From Sepioteuthis lessoniana (Eukaryota; Mollusca; Cephalopoda; Myopsida; Loliginidae): a DNA stretch of 64,000 nt. The stretch covers positions 109,847,486 to 109,911,485 of the forward strand of contig OY757907.1 of assembly GCA_963585895.1 (NCBI GenBank). The letters are read 5' to 3'. The first letter of the stretch is position 1. Each line of letters starts with the position of its first letter. Shown here one piece after another: positions 22,249-33,571 of this stretch. The position numbers and the translations under genes were made by a program. The notes beneath the pieces are model-generated. The model saw nothing but the letters and a program-made list of their open reading frames with translations. It searched no databases and was not told where the DNA came from.

Positions 22249-22522
22249 TAAGTAAGTAAGTAAGTAAAGTTAGCGACCATAGTCGAGGGTGACCCGAAGG
22301 CTCCCTTTTCGATAGCTACTACACCAAGGTGTAGGGGAGGGCGCTACTCCATTCCCAGGATTGCTCCACTTTACCCTTGAACCGTACCTTATAATGCTGA
22401 GTGTTAAGCAAGGTGGTATCAAGTTCCATTTTTAAAGTCTTTGGTATGACTCGACCTGGGATTGAACCCAGGTCTCCCGGGCCATTGGCGAACACTCTAA
22501 CCGCTGGGCCAATGTCCCGGTG
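22249..22522 (-). mobile_element. SINE-A, full length
   Basis: A reverse-oriented copy with a long (taag)n tail at the left edge and the complete tRNA-like head at right (B box on plus: gggattgaaccc). It is one of the best-conserved SINE-A copies. Confidence 0.9.
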
Positions 22523-22621
22523 ATAAGAGACAACTGCACAAATGTAAGTATGAATATACAATGAACCTGATTTATTTAACGTCTGGGCATTAAATAATCC
22601 TGGACTGGATGACATGCCGAC
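22523..22621 (+). mobile_element. SINE-D2 tail fragment
   Basis: 'aagtatgaatatacaatgaa' followed by 'gggcattaaataatcctgg' and 'gacatgccgac' is the SINE-D2 3' end, directly abutting SINE-A. Confidence 0.55.
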
Positions 22622-22938
22622 TTGAACTTGTTTTATATTATGACACCCTTTTTATTCGGTTGTTAAAAATTATTTTTTCTCTGCCAAAAAAGCTTTTCAA
22701 ACTTCTTACTTGATGCTCTTGTTTTAAGCGAATTTACTTTTCATTCATCCACAGATGAATTAGGGGGTGAATCTCCATCATGTAATGCCAAATATGCTGG
22801 ATTGAGACATTGTAGTAAGCAAGTTTGAAATCCAGTCAAGTTATAATGATCACTTTCAGACTAATACCCTTTGAAAAGGCATGAACCCCTTTATTCCTTC
22901 AGCGATGGGTTAAATAGTACCAGAAATGTTCTTTTATA

Positions 22939-23222
22939 AGGTGTAATGGTTATCGTCGTAGGAAATGGACACGGCGACACAAGTTCAAATCCTGGACGAG
23001 ACTGATTGCATTTCACATAGCACTAATACCCTTGGGAAAGGTATGAATCCAAATTTTCTCGCTCCAGCTATGGGTAAATAGTAGGACAGACTAGGTTCTT
23101 CAGCCTTGGTGAGGCAACTAGTCTAAGAGAAGGAAAACTCTAAATTCAAACCTGTTAAACTTCGCTTAAAAATTGACCTTGTGTCATATCCTGCCCGAGC
23201 GGAGGGGTTGGGTAAATAGGAT
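22939..23222 (+). mobile_element. SINE-B, nearly full length
   Basis: Begins within the head at gtgtaatggttatcgtcgta and runs to the complete 3' end 'gcccgagcggaggggttggg'. It is very similar to the copy at 17655. Confidence 0.85.
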
Positions 23223-23233
23223 AACGACGGCTT

Positions 23234-23680
23234 TGTATTGTACAGTCATAAGGAATAAAGGAATGACAACACTTTCTTTCTTTGGAGTCAAAGCTTCTGA
23301 AGGATGAGAGATACAGAGACTGGGAGGCGAAGACAGACTGCTATATTGACCCATAACTTCTTCTCTTGACCATATCCCACCGTGTTATTTTCAAGGCCTT
23401 ACATCTTCTCTTCTGACAAGATGTACTCAGCTGGCCTTTGCCAGGGAGCTGCTTGGCCCCCTGCAGTTATGGTTCTCTATCTCCCGATTGACTCCGCTGC
23501 AAGCTGGCACTAAATCCAGACTCACACTGACCCCGATCTTCATGTGCTTATCTGCATATACCATTTTATGACACACACAGTTTCTGATCAACCACATGAC
23601 TGCTTCCGCCTCTTTACACATGTGCGTCCTGTTCAGAGAAATCTCTGATGAACAGCTCAGGGCAGGATCAATATGCAACA
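23234..23680 (-). mobile_element. Solitary LTR, about 447 bp (family E)
   Basis: On the reverse strand it begins TGTTGCATATTGATCC and ends TGTACAATACA, resembling the LTR at 19316. Both share the block 'caatatagcagtc' followed by 'gtctt'. It is less AT-rich than its surroundings. No internal region is present and no target duplication is clear. The 84-codon reverse frame inside it has no recognisable domain. Confidence 0.5.
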
Positions 23681-23867
23681 TTGAGCCTTAAATAATCCAC
23701 AAAGCTTGATATGCCATTGGACAAACAAACCAAACCAACAAAATAAGTTCATTGACTTTTAAATTTCTAAACATAACTAATTCACCCATGTTTAATATAA
23801 TTTACAAGACAAAAGAATGAGTAAGCATTAAATGCAAATGCACCTTTAATTCTTGACTTATTTTTTT

Positions 23868-24290
23868 ATGTAAAGGTTTGATGGATACTGAGGAGATCAT
23901 TAGGTTGCACTTTTGTGAGTTTGAGCCACAAATCACCATGTTCAATGTTGAAAGTGCTTCTATGTTTGCTTAGTAAATAATGCCCGATGCTAAAACCAGA
24001 TACCACTCTATACAAACTTGGAAAAGTTACTAAAATAAGTTCAACTGTTGCACAAAGCTTAGGATATTTTGCTCCAGTTTTTTCCTTCATCCAGTAATAT
24101 CCAATTTTTTAAAATGTGTACATAGATTTTTTTTCAAGATCAAAAGTCATTTCAATAAATTCTTTCTGTAAAGTGTCTAAATTTGGATTTTCCACTGCAA
24201 CGTGATTCATTCTTTTAAATGACCCATCTGGGGTTGTATGGAAACAACAAATCACTGGTGGTTCTCACACCCATTTTGGCATTCTGCTAG
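23868..24290 (-). pseudogene. hAT transposase C-terminal fragment (ZBED5-like)
   Basis: The reverse strand reads, in order, NPNLDTLQKEFIEMTFDLEK, then a frame continuing EKTGAKYPKLCATVELILVT, FPSLYRVVSGFSIGHYLLSK and HGDLWLKLTKVQPNDLLSIH. This is the dimerisation region at the end of hAT transposases of the type domesticated as ZBED5/GTF2IRD2 in vertebrates (the 'FPS.Y..E.GFS...LL.K.R..L' pattern). The BED finger and catalytic core are not recognisable upstream. It is a decayed DNA transposon remnant or derived pseudogene, about 140 codons of an expected 500-600. Confidence 0.6.
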
Positions 24291-24469
24291 GTATACAATA
24301 TATTGCAACTAGTCCACATGATCCTGCTATAAAGGGATTTATAAGTGTAAACCAGGAAATTCACCCCTTGTTGACTCCTTTTCTTTTATTCAATTAGCCA
24401 AAATTTTATTCATCCCCAGCTGTCTGAAAAGCCCTGCATGTCATTATAAAAAGTTTTTATATTTCTACT

Positions 24470-24702
24470 AGAAGCAGGATACAACAGAAGGTCAGTTTTT
24501 TTTTTACGACTGGTTTGAAATCAATTTTCCTTCTCTTAGACTGGTTGCCATCCCAAGGTTAAAGAGCCTGGTCTTGGTGGGAAATAATTGAATTTCATAC
24601 TTTTACCACAAGTATTAATGCTATGTGTAATGGAAACAGCAGGAATTGAACTTAGGTTGCCCTGTCCATTTTCTGTGAGTATAACCATCTCCACATGAGT
24701 GC
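24470..24702 (-). mobile_element. SINE-B, old variant
   Basis: A reverse-oriented, diverged copy: 'aggtcagtttt..gactggtttgaa', 'cttagactggttgccatccc', and a decayed head at the right edge. Confidence 0.65.
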
Positions 24703-26489
24703 TTTTTCATCACAATATGTGTATTTTGTATTTGTTGATTTGAATTCAGAAGTATATTTCAATAACTTCATGGTTTGATTTTCATGTGAATAATATTATA
24801 TCTTACCAGCTGTTCTAAGAAATATTCTTTCATTCAGTCAACTTGCCTGACAAGCATAGCCCATATTATTCCTGGACTCTTTTGGTACAGAGAACAATTT
24901 GAGTCACCCAAATATACTTAATGTATGAGGTCAAGATGCAGCTTCAGTCCTCATTGTTTTAAAATTTTTGATCTTTTTTGATAAACCCGTTGAAAGTGCA
25001 TCTTGTTTGATAGACACTAGCTCTGAAATTTAAAAATGAAGTACTTTATTATAAAACTTTTGTAAAACAGTCATTTTTAGAAGTATCAGTGAATAAAAAA
25101 TTCTCTCATAAACATGTGAGTGATATACATTCCAATGCCAGTAGTGTATTTTAGAATGGTAATTGTAAAACTCCGATAAGTTTTTTTATTTGCAAGCTTT
25201 TTTATTGTATGGTCAAAAGTGTTTTCTGGCTCTTAAATTTGTTGCCAAATGCACCACACAAAATACCATATCTAATGCTTCCCAGCATTCATTTGGCCTA
25301 GCACTGATCCCGAAATGATAACATTTTGAGATGAACCAAACAAACAGAGTTTTAATTAAAAAATTCTTTACTACCAGCTAAAATAGCCTCTTGATAACAA
25401 AGGCCTTCAAATTGTTATTTTTAGCTATTGCTGGACATTGCAGACATGTTATCACTGACCGAACTTTAAATGACCATTACTCAAAATCAGAAGCTATTTC
25501 AGTTGAGGCACTGAACCATAAGAATCCTTAATTCCTGGGTTTTGCTTTCAGAATAATAGCTATTCACAGTTTCTCAAAGATTACATCTTAACCCTGGGAA
25601 CAAACTCTGACAGTGCACAGTTTGCAATAGCCATTGTTTGTCGACTGGCCAGGATCATACAACATTCACTTCACCAACCAAAACAAGATGACTCAGTTCT
25701 TTATTTTCTGTTTTCTTCCTTCAGTGCCCACCATTCATTTCTTCTGATGGTCTCATGCCTCAAAGAACTTTATGAGAATTTAGTGATGGGTTGAACCAAT
25801 TTCTTCGAAAACCTTTTCCACGTAGAACACTCATCAGCCAAAAGTTCAAATCAATCACCAAATATTTTATGCACGCATGATTTGATCAATCATATTCGAT
25901 ATTGATCTGTGAGAACTGCATCTTGTGACAAGCTGAATTCTACTTATTGAAATATTTCCACCTATCAATAACTCGATTCTGTTCTAGCTTCTCGTTTATT
26001 CATTGGTTTAGTTTGATTTTCTTATTTCACAAAAACGAATGCCATTTTTAAAAACACTATTACTAACATAAAGTTTAAGTATAATGAAGATATTAGTTAA
26101 AAAAAGGATTATTTTCAGTGATTTTTCTTAAGTAAAGTGGAATGAATTTTGTAAGTATTTTGATAACCAATTCATATTTATAACCAGATCTTTTGGAAGC
26201 AAACAAAAAAGATTTGAGTTAATAAAAGTACTTGATGTAATATTAAAAAAACTTTACACTACAGACATCTTTCATGCATTTATTTGTATAAAGGAACACT
26301 GACAATTAATAGTGATGATGGATCCTTTCATGTCCCTAAAAATGGTTACATTGACTTTCTTTACTGACTGCTGCTCCCTGAATTTTTTTTTACCAGAGAG
26401 TCAGTGTGTTTCCACTGTATGACTCTGGCTCATAACGGCAAAGACATGTATAGCCCATTTGTAAACATTCTTATGACCAAAATTTACTT
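24703..26489. other. Unassigned DNA
   Basis: No repeat family is recognised. The position 5' of the hAT fragment on its strand makes further decayed transposase sequence possible, but I could not read one. Confidence 0.35.
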
Positions 26490-26871
26490 ATTGCCCCATC
26501 AGATGGGGCAGTAGAATACATCGACTCCTTCTCTGCAAAGGGGTAAGACCCCTTCCCCCAATGAGTGTCTTGGATATGACACTAAACAATCTGATGGTGA
26601 GGTTCCTGTAATACTGGAGCTTTGGAGAATGTTGAGTATCCCTTCATTGCTATTACTCCCAGGTCCACTCTGGCATGGAGTGGTAGCATCTGATAGAGTC
26701 CTATCTATGGGTCAAATAGAACTAAATTAACTGAAATAGAACTGTTTTGACATTTAACTGTTTGAAAACAAAAACAATACTTATATTAAACTGAATTGTT
26801 TGAAATTCAATTTAGCATTAAATTACTCGAAAAGGGTTGATACGCCATAAAACAAAAAAAAAACAACCAAT
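26490..26871 (+). mobile_element. SINE-D, full length
   Basis: Head 'ttgccccatcagatggggca', B-box-like ggggtaagacccc, conserved block, two to three iterated units, and the tail 'gcattaaattactcg..gatacgcc', ending in an A-rich run. Confidence 0.85.
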
Positions 26872-27597
26872 CAAAATATGCTTACGAATATACTTCACGA
26901 CTTCTTCAATAAATTTCACATAGTTTGCACTTCTCAGCAACCAAAAATTTGAAGATTGTTCTGTTCAAGCCTGGAGCACTCTGTTAGATTTGCAGCCATT
27001 TTGAATAACCCCAAGACAAATGTTTTTTTGAGATTAAAATAATTTTTGCTATAAAGCAATTCCAAACCATTTTGAAAAAAAATTATTTTGCTTCTTTCAA
27101 AGAATTCTTATTCATTGAATGATCCTCATACTTGAAGAAGGCAAATATCAGTTCAGAAATCTACTTTGTTTATACACTAGAAGTGTGTGTATATATATAT
27201 ATATATATGCATGTAGTCATGTAACCTGGTCTCACAACAAATTAGAAATTCTGTTATGGTATACCAGTTTAATTAAACTGAAGAAATAAAGAAATATTCT
27301 ATTTATGTATAAAATACTGTATGACTTAATATGTTTTGTGAAGAATTATTGAAGAATGTATTGTAATGCTGACAAAAATAATCTTATAATAAATAAGATT
27401 TTGTACTTTCACTAAATTTACACACAAGCTTTCTATCAGACACATTGTGAATACTCAGTAAATTGAAAAAATATTTTGGCTTCAAAGAAATCAGTTTTTT
27501 AATAAAATCATCAAAATGTTATTTCTTGAGTTTTTAACAAAATCAGCTGTTGTTGTCACTTAGACTCCAGTGGTAAAACCACGAATTAGATCTAGGA
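26872..27597. other. Unassigned AT-rich DNA
   Basis: It holds a (ta)n microsatellite at about 27189-27208; nothing else is recognised. Confidence 0.4.
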
Positions 27598-27745
27598 ATA
27601 ATAATTATAATAATTATCAAAGGACGAGCCAAGATCATCCTCACTACAGTATTGTTGAGGTCAGATGGAATATTGAGAAGAGTCTTGAAGACTTGCTGCT
27701 GCACAGACCCCAGCAAAAGCCTATCAACTGATGTAAATGGGAAAA
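27598..27745 (+). mobile_element. LINE-R 3' end fragment
   Basis: The forward frame reads LTTVLLRSDGILRRVLKT, the last conserved motif of the LINE-R protein, then non-conserved sequence. Confidence 0.5.
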
Positions 27746-27769
27746 ACTTACAAAGAAGAATATAGTAGA

Positions 27770-28815
27770 TTTAATTTATAAAATCCTGAGTGAATAGAAG
27801 ACTGCATTACCATCCCAAAAGAATCAAGACTGGAAAAAAGTTAAGGTATAGATTGAAAAAGTAAATAAATTATTGTAATATATCTCAACAGACAACATCA
27901 CTGAACTGAACAAGTCAATCTATGCAAGAGCAAAACTAGTCAGTGAAGAAATAGGTATCTCCGAAAGCAATCTGACCCAGAAATACAAAACCTGGTTGGT
28001 AAATAAGGATAAAGGAATGAATCAAGAAGCTGTGACAACAAGTTAAATTGCTGAGTTAAAACGCAAAGGAATCCAACTAAATACAAGGTTCTCAATAAAA
28101 CAACGGCAAAAATCTCCGACAATACAACTAGGTAAGTAAATTGACTGATCATAGCTGAGGGTGACCTGGAGGTTCAATTTTCAATAGCTACTGCCCTAAG
28201 GTGTATGGGAGGGCACAACTTCTTTCCCTGGATTACTCCACTTACCCTTGATCTATACCTTATAAAACTGAGTGTTAAGCAGAGAGGCATCAGGTAATAT
28301 TTTTTAAGTCTTTGGTATGACTTGACCAGGGATTGAAACCCTGGACCATTGGCAAAATGATCCTGGGTTAGAGTCAAGCAATACAAACAAAACAGGACTC
28401 TCCAAAGTAACAAAAGAAAATTTTACAAAAAAGTTGGTGGAGATGGCACAAAGATAAATCAACAACTGGATGCAAAAGAAACAAAATAATTTTGGAGTAA
28501 AACATAGAAAAGAAAAGAACATGACAAAAATGCTGATTGGATTAATAACATGAAAAAAGAATTGGAAAGAACTCAAAGTTGGCCCCAAGGTGAACATATG
28601 CCTAGACTTGCTAAGAGTAACACTCCAAAAAATACTAAATTAGAAAACGCCAGGCCACGATGAAATATATGCATTCTAGTTTGAAAAATTCACATCCACC
28701 TGCGACAGACTGGCTTTGCAACTGAACAAATGCTTACAAGAATCAAGCATATCAGAATAGATGATGAAAGGGAAATCCACATTGATATAGGAAAACCCCC
28801 AAAATGGGACCATTC
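27770..28815 (+). mobile_element. LINE-R 5' coding region, split by SINE-A
   Basis: The left piece (27770-28131) encodes DNITELNKSIYARAKLVSEE, then LTQKYKTWLVNKDKG and an AELKRKGIQL segment. The right piece (28363-28815) encodes ADWINNM-type residues, TPGHDEIYAF (reverse transcriptase entry, NxPGxDGI-like), FEKFTSTCDRLALQLNKCLQ and KGKSTLI, with frame changes. This is the N-terminal domain and first reverse-transcriptase motifs. Protein order is opposite to the adjacent 27598 piece, so these are two copies or a rearrangement. Confidence 0.65.
28132..28362 (-). mobile_element. SINE-A nested in LINE-R
   Basis: A reverse copy with (taag)-type tail at left. The tRNA-like head is cut short at the right edge (only up to 'ggaccattggcaaaatg'). 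Confidence 0.75.
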
Positions 28816-28821
28816 TCAGCA

Positions 28822-29095
28822 AATATACTGTGCACTTATGCTAAACTGAATAATTTAAAATAAGTGAAACCATTTAACTGTGTTAAAAATAAACAAAATC
28901 AGGCTTGTTTAAAAATGTTATCTACAAAATGTGTTTATAAATCGCATATATATTATTTGGCATTAAATGACCTAGAATGGTTGATACTTTATAAAACCAT
29001 ACCAAACCAAATCCTATATATTTAATATATATGTGTAAACAGGATTTGGCATTAAATAACCTACAGTAGTTGATATGCCATAAAACCAAACTATC
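28822..29095 (+). mobile_element. SINE-D, 5'-truncated, doubled tail
   Basis: It begins within the iterated body ('gtgcacttatgctaaactga') and has two tails in series, at about 28957-29010 and 29047-29090, separated by an AT-rich spacer. The same doubled tail occurs at 3441-3704. Confidence 0.7.
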
Positions 29096-29126
29096 ACAAG
29101 AAGTAATAATAATAATAATAATAATC

Positions 29127-29413
29127 ATATTTACCAACCCCTCCGCTCGGACAGGATATGACACAAGGTCAATTTTTTAAGCAGAGTTTAACAGGTTTGA
29201 ATTCAGAGTTTTCCTTCTCATAGACTAGCTGCCTCACCAAGGCTGAAGAACCTAGTCTGCCCAACTATTTACCCATAGCTGGAGGGAGAATAATTGGATT
29301 CATACCTTTCCCAAGGGTACTAGTGCCATGTGAAATGCATTCAGTCCAGGATTTGAACTCGTGTTGCCGTGTCCAATTCCTGCGATGATAACCATTACAC
29401 CACTGGCATCTCC
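29127..29413 (-). mobile_element. SINE-B, full length, in an (aat)n microsatellite
   Basis: A complete, well-conserved reverse copy. Runs of (aat)n flank both ends (29104-29125 and about 29415-29438), consistent with target duplication inside a microsatellite. Confidence 0.9.
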
Positions 29414-29704
29414 CAAAATAATAATAATAATAATAACCATTATATGTTTTACATGTGTGTATGAAATGACCTTTTGTATTAAGTTTTATGAAAATGAAAC
29501 TAATTTTGATACACCCCTAACAAAGTTATTAAAAAATTCAACACCATAATTAAAAATGTTAAAATATTGGATAGACCTTTGCTACAAATCTTATTTAATG
29601 CAAAAATCTAAATAATATCTATAACTCCACAATATCATCATTATTATCATCATTATCTTTATAATATAAACTTTTTATTCTTGTTATATAACAGGTGATT
29701 AAAC
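29414..29704. other. Short unassigned spacer
   Basis: An (ata/atc) rich spacer without a recognised feature. Confidence 0.4.
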
Positions 29705-29716
29705 AAACATTTTAAA

Positions 29717-29957
29717 GGGAGTGTCCTCATGGTGTAATGGTTAAAGCGATGGACTGTGGAATCGTAGTATGCGAATTTGAACTCCAGTCGCGCTATTACG
29801 TTTACTTTTGGGCAAATACCCTTGGGAAAGGTATGAACCCCCTAATCCTCCCAGCTATGGGTTAAATAGCACCACTACTGTTCTTCTAGAAGAATGGCTT
29901 TGGCATTGAATAACCTAAAAAGAGTTGATATGCCATTAAACAAAAGAAACCAAACCA
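29717..29957 (+). mobile_element. SINE-C, full length
   Basis: An exact 12-bp TSD, aaacattttaaa (29705-29716 and 29958-29969), bounds a 241-bp element. Head tggtgtaatggttaaagcg, central domain acccttgggaaaggtatgaa, then the 'ggcattgaataacc' tail ending in aaacc repeats. This is the reference copy of the family in this window. Confidence 0.95.
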
Positions 29958-30169
29958 AAACATTTTAAATGTCTATGAGAGTATTTTTATTGGAAAAGCA
30001 GAACTGATATTACCAAGATAACCTGCTGAAGATTCTAATAATGTGTTGACAGGGATGCTGAACTGGCTGAGACCTTAAAATCCTAATATCATTAGGAAAC
30101 TTCTTAGAAATGTCAAAATTTTTTAAAAGACATCCTGTATATTAATAATATTGATAATATAAGTAAAAA

Positions 30170-30405
30170 AAGAAAAGTTGGCGACAGTCGTCAAGGGTAA
30201 CCCAAAGTCTCCCTTTTCAATAGCTACTTCACTCCCTGGATTGCTCCACATAACCCTTGATCCTTACCTTATAATGCTGAGTGTTAAGCCAGGTGGCATC
30301 AAGTAGCATTTTTTTTTAAGTGTTAGGTATGACTCAACCAGGGATTGAACCCCGATCTCCCGGACTATTGGCAAACACTCTACTCATTAGGCCAATGGCC
30401 CAGTT
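30170..30405 (-). mobile_element. SINE-A with internal deletion
   Basis: A reverse copy lacking about 25 bases of the central region near 30232. Head and tail are present. Confidence 0.85.
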
Positions 30406-31147
30406 ATAGTGGAGTTTTTAAATTTGTGTATGAAATAAAATTTGCTGTAAAGGTCTGTAAAATACGTAAACACTTTTTATATACAAGAATAATACAAAAT
30501 ATCAAAGAAGAAAAAGGTTTTATTTATTTACTTTTGTAGATCATACATTTCCTGCTGGCTTAGAACTGCAAAAATCCTTGTTTAAATTTGTAAAACAAAA
30601 TCTTAATATTGTTCTTTGATATAAATATAAAAAAAAAAGATATAAGAAAAGTTTTATGCCAAGATATTCTTCAAACAAGTTGATTGGAATCAGTGTAGCC
30701 ACTTTTATTAATTCATAATATTCTTTTGTGTTTCTGAGTACACAAACCTTTATTCCCTGTTTTCAGTACATTTTTCCAATTCTTTCTTTGTATTTTCTTA
30801 TCAAAGATGTATTTTCAACTCATGTCGAAGCTATCAATTCCTGAAGCAAGTCAAGTATCTTTCAAACTGAAGAAATAAATAATTAAATCTGCTTCTTTAA
30901 AACTTTCGGAGGTCTGAAGTGAAAAAATGTCTGGCTTGAAAAATAAAGACTAAATTATAAAGAAATACTTATATATGTATGTTGCATTGATTTATAATCT
31001 GGATAAATAGTGAGATGTATACGATAAATTTTGAATGATATTGAAAACAAATAAGTAATACAGTCTCTGATATATTAGCAATGATAGACACCTTAATTGT
31101 TATATATAAGTAGAGTATATTGAAATTTATATTGTTGTTATTTACCA
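30406..31147. other. Unassigned AT-rich DNA
   Basis: Nothing recognised. Confidence 0.4.
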
Positions 31148-31469
31148 CAAAAGGGCTGTACTGAGTATAACATTAAAGTTTTTGGAGATCTGGGAAGTGT
31201 TTGGTCACCTTTTCATTGCCTTTACTCCCAAGACCACTCTGTCTGGAAGTGTACTTGTTAGGGATCCATCAATGGATCAAAAATATCTGTTTAAAAATTA
31301 TTTGCATTAGATAAGAATACTTCATATCATATAACCATGTGTAAAAAAACTCTGAAGAAACTATACTAATAATATGAATATAAATCTACAATGAATGCAA
31401 TTCCCCAACTTCTAGGTATAAAATAACCCCAGACAGGTCGACATGCTGTTAAAATCAGTCAATCGAAAG
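31148..31469 (+). mobile_element. SINE-D2
   Basis: The most complete D2 body and tail: 'ggatcaaaaatatctgttt', 'attagataagaatacttc', 'aataaccccagacaggtcg' and the final aatcagtcaatcg. It served as the guide for piecing together the interrupted copies. Confidence 0.65.
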
Positions 31470-31596
31470 TAAATTTATGCAGATATATAAAGGCTGTACT
31501 TATTCCTATTTTTAGTTTGAGAGTTGCAATTCTGTAAAGTTTAGTTGTAAATAATGCCTAATGACAACCTTTTTTGTGTGAATAGTATTCCCCAAG

Positions 31597-31815
31597 GAAT
31601 TATAAAATCCCAGAATTTTTGGTTGACAACAAAACCTTTTATAAAAGAAATTGTTTGTGATGCACTTATTTATGGGTGATACTGTACCTAATATCCATTT
31701 TGTCTGTATAATGTTCAATTAGAAATTATAAAACCCTCAAATCTTTGGTTTAGGAGAAAATTAACCTTTTATAAAAAAGAAAAAATGTTTGGGTGTACTT
31801 ATTTATGAGCCATAC
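31597..31815. repeat. Imperfect direct duplication, period about 124 bp
   Basis: Segments 31597-31690 and 31720-31815 share 'aattataaaa', 'accttttataaaa' and 'tgtacttatttatg'-like blocks in the same order. Confidence 0.5.
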
Positions 31816-33175
31816 AGCATAAAATGATTGTTGTAGAAATAAAATGAGCATCACTTTCTGCTTTTAGCCAAATTTTCATACAAAAGTAATAATCAGAGAT
31901 CTGACTTTCAAAAAGTGTCTTTTTCTGCATAATTTAGAAATTCATTATATATATATATAAATTTTTTTCTGTTTGCTTTCAATGACCTTAAAAATGTAGA
32001 TAATAATGACCTTTTAAGTTATATATTTGCTATGTTGTATATGAAGTTAAATATTTGCTTTGTTGTATATAAAAAAAGAAATTGGCAAATCATGCATCAT
32101 GAATGTTGACATATAAAAAAAATGGTTGTTTGCCATGTTAAGTAGGTCAAAGATCTTTAATTATTCTTAGCAGAATGTTCTAAAAAAATCTTTTTTAAAG
32201 TGCAAAAGCTGAAAATGCATAGAGAGAAAAGAAAAACATCCAGTAATATGCTTCAAAGAATTATCAGTAAATGACCAAAAATACATGAGGTGATGTTGCA
32301 GAAATTTAAAAAAAAAAAAAAACATGATGAAAACCCACTAGGACAAGTTTGAAATCTTTTCTTTTTTTTTCAAACATCACATAAATGATTAAGCACAAAA
32401 ACAAAACCTGCTAAGCAATGATCTCTGGCTCTATGCTCTACCACTGAATAAAACCTGAAGATACTTCTGAGAAATCTTGCAGTGGCTGCCTCTTTAGCAA
32501 AAATTTTAAAAATCTTCTCCAAGATTTATCAAATATGGAATCATTGAAAAGTTCACCGAGTACACTTTTCAAATGTTAGTTGAAGTTTACCATCACGCCT
32601 ACAGATAACTTGATAGATTGGACAATTTAGAGCATTGGCTCGGCTACAATATAGAAATGTCTTGAAGATGGTAAAGTGTTATGACTTTGCTGGCTGTCAG
32701 AAAGAGACAAATGAGCTTTCTGTGTTCAGGCATTTCGGAATTTATTTCATTGCATGTTCAGAACATTTCAAAGATGTAGAGATGTGCTGATTGAAGGCCA
32801 AAGGCATCAGCTTCTGAATAAGCTATGGAAACCCAAGTTGCTTATGAATGATAGAAAGTATATTTAATTGTGTATTCTATTATTAGGCCTTGTGATTGAT
32901 TATTGTCTGATACATTTGGCCACACTTGGCTTAGTAAGGTTTCTGGATAATATTCAACATTTATTTGCTTCATATATATTTATCATATAAGTATGGGATC
33001 TACATGTGTCAATGCTGAAATATTCATATCTGTAGATGTCATATATTATCAGGATTTAGTTCTTATCTCATAAGAAAGAAACATACTGAAAATGCACAAA
33101 AAAATGTTCCTAGAATTGCACTTTGAATAAATCATGAAACTATCTGTATGCACACACACACACACTGATGAAAAT
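31816..33175. other. Unassigned AT-rich DNA
   Basis: Includes a local 28-bp repeat near 32018-32070, (at)n at 31947 and (ac)n at 33152-33166. The section 32400-32850 is less AT-rich but has no readable protein. Confidence 0.35.
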
Positions 33176-33571
33176 ATATATACTTATTTACCAAACCTTC
33201 CACTTGGGCAGGATATGACACAAGGTCAATTTTTAAGCAGAGTTTCACAGGTTTGACTTTTCCTTCTCCTAGAGTAGTTGCCTCACCAAGTCTGAAGAAT
33301 ACAGTCTGCCCTACTATTTGCCCATAGCTGGAGGGAGAATAATTGGATTCATACCTTTCCCAAGGGTATTAGTGCTATGTGAAATGCAGTCAGTCTCATC
33401 CAGGATTTGAACTCGTGTTGCCATGTCCATTTCCTATGATGATAACCATTACACCACAGGCACCTCCTCTGCATGTGAAATGCAATCACTCTCATCCAGG
33501 AATTGAACTCGTGTCGCCGTGTCCATTTCCTTGGACAATAACCATTACACCATGGGCACCACCATAAAAAA
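33176..33571 (-). mobile_element. SINE-B with two tRNA-like heads
   Basis: The reverse complement starts with one head (33571 down to about 33475: gcccatggtgtaatggttat, gagttcaattcc, gcatttcaca). It then starts again with a second head (about 33470 down to 33375: gcctgtggtgtaatggttat, gagttcaaatcc) that runs on into the usual body and 3' end at 33176. Both heads keep A and B boxes. Confidence 0.9.

Larger units (their letters stand above)
22763..23736 (+). mobile_element. SINE-C broken by SINE-B and an LTR
   Basis: Head and centre are at 22763-22938 (acccttt.gaaaaggcatgaa; gatgggttaaatagtacc). The tail is at 23681-23736 (ttaaataatccacaaagc, atgccattgg). The two gaps hold SINE-B and a family-E LTR. 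This is a strongly diverged SINE-C. Confidence 0.6.
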
